64,000 nt of DNA from Actinomadura chibensis NBRC 106107 (GTDB lineage: Bacteria > Actinomycetota > Actinomycetes > Streptosporangiales > Streptosporangiaceae): NCBI RefSeq assembly GCF_001552135.1, contig NZ_BCQP01000016.1, forward strand, positions 186,001 to 250,000, in the 5' to 3' direction. The notes beneath the pieces were generated by a model. That model saw nothing but the letters and a program-made list of their open reading frames with translations, had not been told where the DNA came from and searched no databases. Shown here one piece after another: positions 58,680 to 64,000 of the stretch; within the stretch, counting starts at the first letter, position 1; each line of letters starts with the position of its first letter. A program made the translations under genes and the position numbers.

Positions 58680-60337
58680 GTGACGGCGAAGCCCGTGCAG
58701 CCTATGGGCTTCGCCCGGCCGTCCGGCGGGACGTGGTACCAGAGGACCGTCCAGGCGCCGGGCGACAAGGGGAACACCTCGTTGTTGGCGCCCGGCCAGC
58801 TGAAGTCCTCCGGATAGGTCACGGTCAGCGCCTCGGCCATCGTCGCCTGCTGTCGCGGGTCCGCCTTCGCCGGATACCGGATCGGCTTGGAATTGACGAT
58901 TCCGGTGATCCGGTTTCCGCCCTGGCCGACCGGCGGCCTGATCTGGGCGGCGATGTAGTAGTCGGAAGGGCCGTACCACTCGAAGAGCAGTTTCAGGTCG
59001 ACGCCGCCGCCGGGACGGACCGCCGCCGGGGTGTGCGCCAGCCTGATGGTCGCGGCGAGCGTCTCGTCGTCGGGCTTGACGTTCCGGTCGCATCGTCCGG
59101 TCGCCGGGTCCCAGGTGAAGGCGCCCACCCGCTGGTCGATCGACGTGATCGGCGGGGCCTTCGCGGCGGCCGGTGTCGCCGTCCGGGGCCGCGCGCGGCC
59201 ACCGGTCGCCGTCCCGCCGGTCGTCCCGCCGGTCGTCGTGCCGGTCGTCGTGCCGGTCGTCGTGGGCCCGCCTCCGGTCCCGGTGCCGCCGTGTGCGGCG
59301 GGGCCGTCGCCGGGGAGGCCCTCGTAGACCAGGAGGGACGCGGCCGCCAGCAGCGCCGTCCCGCCGAGGATCGCGGCGGCGCGCCGCCGGGTGCGGGACG
59401 GCCGGGCCACCGACGTCGCTACGGCCGTGCGGCCGTGGTCGGGCGGGACGAGCCCGTCCGCGATCGCCGCCCGCAGGTCGGGCGGCGGCGGGGCGGTGAG
59501 CGCGACGAGCCGCCGGTAGTCCGGATGCTCCGCCAGCGGGTCGCGGACCGCGCACAGCCGCATGACCTCCTCGGGATCCGGCCGCGCGGCGGGGTCCTTG
59601 GCGGCGCAGCGGGTCAGGAGGCCGGCCAGCCGCGCGTCCACGCCGTCCAGGTCGAGGTCGCCCGCCAGGGTGCGGTGGACGATCACGGAGAGGCTCTCGT
59701 CGCCGAACGGCGGCCGCCCGGTCGCCGCGAAGGCGATCGTCCCGGCGAGCGAGAACACGTCGGAGGCGGCGGACGCCGGACGGCCGTCGATCAGCTCCGG
59801 TGCGACGAACCCGGGCGTGCCCGTCCAGGCCCCGGTCCCGGTGATCTGCTCCTGCCCCTCGCCGCGCGCGATGCCGAAGTCGATCAGGCGCGGCCCGTCC
59901 CGGCCGAGGATCACGTTGGCCGGTTTGAGGTCGCGGTGCCGGACGCCCTGCCGGTGGAGGTCCGCGAGGCCCTCGGCCAGCGCCGCCAGCAGCCGCAGGC
60001 AGGTCTCCGGCGGCAGCGGCCCGTGCCGCCGCACCGCCTGCTGGAGCGTCGGCCCGGGGACGTACTCGGTCGCCAGCCAGTACGGCGGCGCCTCGACGCC
60101 CGCCCCGACGAGCGCGGCGGCGAACCGGCTGCGCACGAGGCCGACCGTCTCGACCTCGCGGCGGAACCGCGCGACCGCCTGCGGCGCGGTGAAGTCCCTG
60201 CTGATCACCTTGAGCGCGACGTGCAGGCCGCCCCCGCTGAGGCCGAGGTAGACCTCGCCCATGCCGCCCGCGCCCAGCCTGGCCAGCACCGGGAAGCCGC
60301 CGATCTCCGCCGGGTCGCCCGGCCGTAGCGCCTGCAT
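58676..60337 (-). CDS. Transmembrane Ser/Thr protein kinase
   Basis: This 553-residue protein has an N-terminal Hanks-type kinase: LGAGGMGEVYLGLSGGG, VALKVISRD, VRHRDLKPANVILG, LIDFGIARG and a GTPGFVAPELIDG activation end. All core residues are present. A membrane helix lies at about residues 325-345, then a Thr/Gly-rich linker with repeats and an exported domain of about 160 residues with two Cys, of unknown ligand. It is the usual PknB-like arrangement but without PASTA domains. It is divergent from a TetR regulator; its stop overlaps that of the acetyltransferase gene. Confidence 0.9.
   Translation of the reverse strand: MQALRPGDPAEIGGFPVLARLGAGGMGEVYLGLSGGGLHVALKVISRDFTAPQAVARFRREVETVGLVRSRFAAALVGAGVEAPPYWLATEYVPGPTLQQAVRRHGPLPPETCLRLLAALAEGLADLHRQGVRHRDLKPANVILGRDGPRLIDFGIARGEGQEQITGTGAWTGTPGFVAPELIDGRPASAASDVFSLAGTIAFAATGRPPFGDESLSVIVHRTLAGDLDLDGVDARLAGLLTRCAAKDPAARPDPEEVMRLCAVRDPLAEHPDYRRLVALTAPPPPDLRAAIADGLVPPDHGRTAVATSVARPSRTRRRAAAILGGTALLAAASLLVYEGLPGDGPAAHGGTGTGGGPTTTGTTTGTTTGGTTGGTATGGRARPRTATPAAAKAPPITSIDQRVGAFTWDPATGRCDRNVKPDDETLAATIRLAHTPAAVRPGGGVDLKLLFEWYGPSDYYIAAQIRPPVGQGGNRITGIVNSKPIRYPAKADPRQQATMAEALTVTYPEDFSWPGANNEVFPLSPGAWTVLWYHVPPDGRAKPIGCTGFAVT
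59217..59264. repeat. Four 12-bp tandem repeats in the kinase linker
   Basis: CCGGTCGTCCCG followed by three identical CCGGTCGTCGTG units encodes the Thr/Gly linker between the membrane helix and the exported domain. Confidence 0.8.
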
Positions 60338-60381
60338 CGCCGACCTCCGCGCGGACGAGCCGAAAAGGACACGCCGAGTAT

Positions 60382-60404
60382 GATTGACTGAGCGTCATTC
60401 AATC
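60382..60404. promoter_or_regulatory. TetR operator
   Basis: GATTGA and TCAATC flank an inner TGA-GCG-TCA; only one pair mismatches in the 23-bp inverted repeat. It lies 12 bases before the TetR start and 45 bases before the kinase start on the other strand, so the regulator may control both. Confidence 0.8.
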
Positions 60405-60416
60405 AAGGGGAACGCG

Positions 60417-61004
60417 ATGTCTCCGCGCAACGTCGGCACCAACCAGCGGATGCGCGCCGAGGCCAAGGCCAAGATCCTCGGCTGCGCCCACCGGCTGTTC
60501 AGGGACCACGGCTACGACTCGACGAGCCTGGCCAGGATCGCCCGCGAGGCCGGGGTCTCGGCGGGCCTGACGGTCTACTACTTCCGCACCAAGCACCACA
60601 TCGTCCAGGCGCTGGCGGACCGGCTGCTGCACGAGACGGTGGTGCGGCGGATCGAGGCGCTCGACCCCGGCGCCGGTCCGGACGAGCGGCTCGCCGCCCT
60701 GATCGACGCCGTCCTGGAGGCGGCGGCGGCCGAGCCGCGGATCATCGCCCTGCACCTGGCCCTGCTGCTGCGCCCCGGCATCGCCGAGACGCTCGCCGAC
60801 GCCGAGCACGAGCACGAGGAGCGGCTCGCCGTCCTGGCCCAGGAGATCCTCGCGTCCAGGGGAACCGACGCCGTCACCGAACAACTGCTGTTCCGCACCA
60901 CGATGATGGGGCTCGTCTATGGCATGGTCAGCCCGTATCAGCCATTGCCGCTGGAAACGGCGCGCGCACACATGTACGCCCAATACGGCCTTGCCGAGCG
61001 GTAG
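60417..61004 (+). CDS. TetR-family regulator
   Basis: This 195-residue repressor has the TetR HTH: AKILGCAHRLFRDHGYDSTS, then LARIAREAGVSAGLTVYYFR. The C-terminal ligand domain is about 130 residues. ATG 60417 (MSPRNVGTNQRMR) is used because the upstream start at 60384 would fall within the operator palindrome; AAGGGG lies 5 bases upstream. It is divergent from the Ser/Thr kinase and 26 bases before the TerY-P-like kinase gene. The ligand is unknown. Confidence 0.9.
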   Translation: MSPRNVGTNQRMRAEAKAKILGCAHRLFRDHGYDSTSLARIAREAGVSAGLTVYYFRTKHHIVQALADRLLHETVVRRIEALDPGAGPDERLAALIDAVLEAAAAEPRIIALHLALLLRPGIAETLADAEHEHEERLAVLAQEILASRGTDAVTEQLLFRTTMMGLVYGMVSPYQPLPLETARAHMYAQYGLAER

Positions 61005-61030
61005 GAGGCCAGAGGGCCGGAGACCGGAGC

Positions 61031-62926
61031 ATGCTGACGGTCGGGAGCGGCGGTGAGCTGAGGGTCGGCGCCGCGTTCCGCCGGGGCGGGCAGGGCGAGC
61101 TCTTCGCCGTCTCCGGACGGCCCGACCTCGTGTTCAAGCGCCTTCACGACGCGGAACTGGCGCGGGACGCCGCATGGCCCGACCGGTTACGCGTGATGGT
61201 CGCCCATCCCCCGCCGGGGGTCCGCGACGGGCACGGGCATGTGCTGCTGGCCTGGCCCTCCGACTACGTCCTGGACGGCGACCGCTGCGTCGGCTTCCTC
61301 ATGCCGCGCCTGGACGTCTCCCGGACCGCCGAGCTGCACCTGCTGGCCAATCCGTCCGACCGGCGGTCTCCGGGCCCGGGAGGGCCGCGCTGGGCGGTCC
61401 AGTGGACGTGGCGGGAACTGCTGCACACCGCCGTCAACCTGGCCACGGCCGTACGGGTCGTGCACGAGTCGGGTGTCGTGATCGGTGATTTCCAGGAGCG
61501 GAACGTCCTCGTCGACCAGCGGGCACGGGTCTCCCTGGTCGACTGCGACTCGATGCAGGTCGCCGATCCCGACACGGGAAGGGTGTTCCACTGCACGGTC
61601 GGGCGGCCCGAATACACCGCGCCGGAGCTGATCGGCGCGGACGTCGCGAGCGTCCGCCGTGAACCGTCGTCCGACCTTTTCGCCCTGGCCGTCCATATCC
61701 ACCAGATCCTCTTTTCCGGGGCCCATCCCTTCGACGGCGTGTGGACCGGGCCGGGAGAGAAGCCGCGCCGGGACCGGTTGGCGGCGAAGGGCTGGTACGC
61801 CAACGGCCGCAAGGGGCCGCTCCGCCCGCCGCCGGGCGTGCCCGGATTCGAGCTGGTGACGGCGCCGGTCCGCGACCTGTTCGACCGCGCGCTGGCCGAG
61901 GGGGCGCGGCGGCCGGAACGGCGGCCGACGGCGGCCGAATGGCAGGCGGCGCTGCGGGACCTGGCCCACGGACTGAGGAACTGCCCGGCGGACCGGGCGC
62001 ACGTGTTCCCGCGGGAGGCGGCGTCGTGCCCGTGGTGCGCCGCCGACCGCGCGCGGTCCGAGCACGCGCCGCCCGTCCCGGTTCCCGCGCCCCGGCCCGT
62101 CGCGGCGGCGGCGCCCGCCCGGAGGCGCCGCCGGTGGCCCGCGTGGGTCGGCGCGTTCGCGGTCCTGGCGACGGTGGGCGCGTTCGCCGTTCCGAAGGTC
62201 GCGGACGCGGTGCGCCCCGAACCGGCGCCCCCGGACATCGCGGCACCCCGCTTGCTGGGCGCCGCACCGCACACCGTCCCGGCGAAGCCCGCGATTCAGA
62301 GCGTCTATCCCTCGACGCTGAGAATCGAGCGGGCGAGCCTCAGCGGGTTCCGGCTGACGGTGAGTTTCGACGCGCGCGGCGACTATGTGTCCAATCCCGG
62401 ATTCCGGGGGGCGCGGCTGCTCGTCCACACCCGCCGGGGGCTGGTCGACGTCGCCCCGATGAAGCTTGAGCCCGTCGCCTCGGACCAGGGGCACATCGCG
62501 GCCCGGCTCACCTATCCGGCGCATCTGCCCGGCGACTACGACTTCGTCTTCGACCGCGGGCGTTTCCCGTGGACGCGGATCGGACGGGTCGACGAGCCCG
62601 CCGCGGCCATCGTCCCGAGGACGAACGGGCCGTTCGGGACGCCGGCGTCCTGGACGCTCTTCCGCGAGACGCCCCTGCCCGACGGACGGCTCCGGCTCGA
62701 CGTCGGCGGCTATGGGCGTCCGAGCGCGGGCTGCCTGCTTCCGAAGAAGGACGAACCGAAGACCACCGAACGCGATTACCAGAACCAGAACTACTACTCC
62801 TGGAACGGCGGCACCGTGATGGCCGTCGGGAACGCACCGTTCTACCGCGCCACGCTCACCTTTCCGCACAAGGGCCGCGCATTCCGCTTCTACTGCGATC
62901 TTCCCGACACAGAGATCCCCCTGTGA
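61031..62926 (+). CDS. TerY-P-type divergent protein kinase with membrane-anchored exported domain
   Basis: This 631-residue protein has a divergent kinase domain (about 1-320). The catalytic loop reads VVIGDFQERNVLVD instead of HRDxKxxN, and the metal-binding DFG is replaced by DCD in SLVDCDSMQV. PEYTAPELIGA and a C-terminal C/H-x-C-P-W-C zinc-ribbon-like motif (CPADRAHVF, SCPWCAADR) follow, as in YegI-like kinases of TerY-P triads. A membrane helix at about 370-395 leads to an exported domain of about 230 residues with two Cys, a feature not usual in the family. It is followed by the VWA and phosphatase genes. Confidence 0.8.
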   Translation: MLTVGSGGELRVGAAFRRGGQGELFAVSGRPDLVFKRLHDAELARDAAWPDRLRVMVAHPPPGVRDGHGHVLLAWPSDYVLDGDRCVGFLMPRLDVSRTAELHLLANPSDRRSPGPGGPRWAVQWTWRELLHTAVNLATAVRVVHESGVVIGDFQERNVLVDQRARVSLVDCDSMQVADPDTGRVFHCTVGRPEYTAPELIGADVASVRREPSSDLFALAVHIHQILFSGAHPFDGVWTGPGEKPRRDRLAAKGWYANGRKGPLRPPPGVPGFELVTAPVRDLFDRALAEGARRPERRPTAAEWQAALRDLAHGLRNCPADRAHVFPREAASCPWCAADRARSEHAPPVPVPAPRPVAAAAPARRRRRWPAWVGAFAVLATVGAFAVPKVADAVRPEPAPPDIAAPRLLGAAPHTVPAKPAIQSVYPSTLRIERASLSGFRLTVSFDARGDYVSNPGFRGARLLVHTRRGLVDVAPMKLEPVASDQGHIAARLTYPAHLPGDYDFVFDRGRFPWTRIGRVDEPAAAIVPRTNGPFGTPASWTLFRETPLPDGRLRLDVGGYGRPSAGCLLPKKDEPKTTERDYQNQNYYSWNGGTVMAVGNAPFYRATLTFPHKGRAFRFYCDLPDTEIPL

Positions 62927-62960
62927 CCCCCAGGTCACACCCTGAAAGGAACAGTTCAGA

Positions 62961-63641
62961 ATGACCGCACCGTTCACCCCGCGCCTGAAGCTGGACAACC
63001 GCGATCCGCGCGTCGCCTGCGTCCTGCTCCTCGACGTCTCCCTGTCGATGGGCGGCGCCCCGATCGACGAACTGAACCGCGGGTACGCGCAGTTCTGCGG
63101 CGAACTCGGCGAAGACCCGCTGGCCCGCAAGCGCACCGAGGTGGCGGTCGTGACGTTCGGCGGCGAGGTGCGCGTCGCGCAGCCGTTCGCCGAGGCCAGG
63201 GAGCTCGCGCCGCAGCGGTTCCCGGTCTCGGGCACGACCCCGCTGGGCGAGGCCCTCGACACGGCGATGGACCTCGTCGAAGGGCGCAAGGCCGAATACC
63301 GGGCGGCCGGACTGGAGTATTACCGGCCGTGGCTCTTCGTTCTGAGCGACGGTTCGCCCACCGACGGGGAAAGGTTCGAGAACGCCGTCCGGCGGCTGTC
63401 GGAAATGGAGCGCGCGAAAGGCGTGACCGTGTTCGCGGTCGGAATCGGCGAGGCCGCCGACATGGACCAGCTCGCGCGGCTGTCGCAGCGCGGTCCGGCG
63501 CGGCTGCGGGGTCTGCAGTTCGGGCCGATGTTCGCGTGGCTGTCGGCGTCCATGCAGCAGGTCAGCAACTCGGTGGCGTTCGGTCCCGAGAGCGACACCG
63601 CGCAGGTCCCGCTGCCGCCGGTCGGCTGGGGCACCGCGTGA
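62961..63641 (+). CDS. TerY/YegL-like VWA-domain protein
   Basis: This 226-residue VWA protein has the MIDAS motif DVSLSMGG (D-x-S-x-S), a Thr in VSGTTPLGEAL and an Asp in LFVLSDGSPTDGE. It matches the TerY/YegL group found with a kinase and a phosphatase. Such triads are proposed to run phosphorylation-based switches with tellurium-resistance-like proteins. There is no signal peptide. It overlaps the phosphatase start by 4 bases (GTGA). Confidence 0.9.
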   Translation: MTAPFTPRLKLDNRDPRVACVLLLDVSLSMGGAPIDELNRGYAQFCGELGEDPLARKRTEVAVVTFGGEVRVAQPFAEARELAPQRFPVSGTTPLGEALDTAMDLVEGRKAEYRAAGLEYYRPWLFVLSDGSPTDGERFENAVRRLSEMERAKGVTVFAVGIGEAADMDQLARLSQRGPARLRGLQFGPMFAWLSASMQQVSNSVAFGPESDTAQVPLPPVGWGTA

Positions 63642-64000
63642 GGGTGCTGGCCGCCTCGGTGACCGGCGCCGCCCACCGGCGGTCCGCGCAGGACTGCCAG
63701 GACGCGTGGGCGTCGGCGCGGACGCGGGCGGGGCTCGTCCTCGCGATCGCGGACGGCGCGGGTTCCCGCGAACACGCGGCCGAGGGCGCGCGGACGGCGG
63801 TCGCGGCGGCGTGCGCGGCCGCGCGGCCGGGGGACGATCCGCTGCTCGCCGCGTTCGCCTCCGCGCGGCGGGCCGTCCTCGGCCTGGCGCCCGACCCGGA
63901 CCCGTTCGCCTGCACGCTCGCGGTGGTCGTCGTCGGCGCCACCGAGGTGGCGGCCGGGCAGATCGGCGACGGGATCGTCGCGGTCGAGCGGGGCGGCGCC
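63638..64000 (+). CDS. PP2C-like phosphatase (TerY-P triad), N-terminal part
   Basis: The reading frame starts at GTG 63638 inside the VWA stop and encodes VLAASVTGAAHRRSAQDCQD, then VLAIADGAGSREHAAEGA, the metal-binding A-D-G-A-G-S motif of the YegK-like PP2C phosphatases. It runs off the window after about 120 residues. With the kinase and VWA genes it forms the three-part TerY-P module, in which it would dephosphorylate what the kinase phosphorylates. Confidence 0.82.
   Translation, partial: MRVLAASVTGAAHRRSAQDCQDAWASARTRAGLVLAIADGAGSREHAAEGARTAVAAACAAARPGDDPLLAAFASARRAVLGLAPDPDPFACTLAVVVVGATEVAAGQIGDGIVAVERGGA

Noticed and set aside
59217..59264. CRISPR-like repeat array
   Set aside because: Units are 12 bp without spacers and lie in frame inside a kinase linker; they encode Thr/Gly repeats.

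Overview
The window is 64 kb of very GC-rich actinobacterial chromosome. The supporting signs are GTG and TTG starts, ATGA and GTGA gene overlaps, a Gly-Cys-Val tRNA cluster, Tat and lipobox signals, and many TetR, MarR, GntR and LysR regulators. The gene set would fit a filamentous actinomycete such as Actinomadura or a relative, but the genus is inference. I saw no transposase, integrase, phage gene, CRISPR array, rRNA or PKS/NRPS gene.

Layout. 1-9.3 kb holds small housekeeping and stress units: the start of an MFS exporter, a secreted PEBP protein, an ArsR-SRPBCC-SnoaL operon, an LLM flavin monooxygenase with its FMN reductase, a TDT transporter with a divergent LysR regulator, YceI and a universal stress protein. 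9.5-13.4 kb has a CHAP hydrolase, three tRNAs and two secreted repeat proteins. 13.5-20.2 kb is one tight minus-strand operon: etfB, etfA, S9 peptidase, S41 peptidase, acyl-CoA ligase. 20.4-30.6 kb has an FAD amine oxidase/dehydrogenase, a dipeptide-type ABC transporter with a fused double ATPase, a PucR regulator, an imidazolonepropionase-like amidohydrolase and diaminopropionate ammonia-lyase. 30.7-35.5 kb has GntR, a double-HTH MerR, an erythromycin esterase-like protein and two alpha/beta hydrolases with unusual nucleophile positions.

The most interesting part is 35.6-58.7 kb. A MarR regulator sits between two divergent operons. The minus operon encodes an HMG-CoA-lyase-like protein, two enoyl-CoA hydratases, a family III CoA transferase, an acyl-CoA ligase and a nitronate monooxygenase-like protein. 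The plus operon encodes an aldehyde dehydrogenase, a class III aminotransferase, a polyamine-type ABC transporter, a 1001-residue fusion (amino-alcohol kinase, degenerate M23-like domain, AGXT2L-type phospholyase), a YtcJ-type amidohydrolase and a zinc alcohol dehydrogenase. A Tat-exported YtcJ amidohydrolase and an Eis-like acetyltransferase follow. Four near-identical 17-bp inverted repeats (consensus TGTTGATNNNGTCAACA) lie in front of these units. I read this as one MarR regulon for a hydroxylated amine or its amide: external hydrolysis, uptake, phosphorylation, elimination to an aldehyde, oxidation, then CoA-dependent breakdown. The substrate is unknown; 5-hydroxylysine and ethanolamine are the natural candidates.

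58.7-64 kb is a signalling block: a transmembrane Ser/Thr kinase, a TetR regulator with a clear palindromic operator, and the start of a TerY-P-like triad (divergent kinase, VWA protein, PP2C-like phosphatase), the last gene running off the window.
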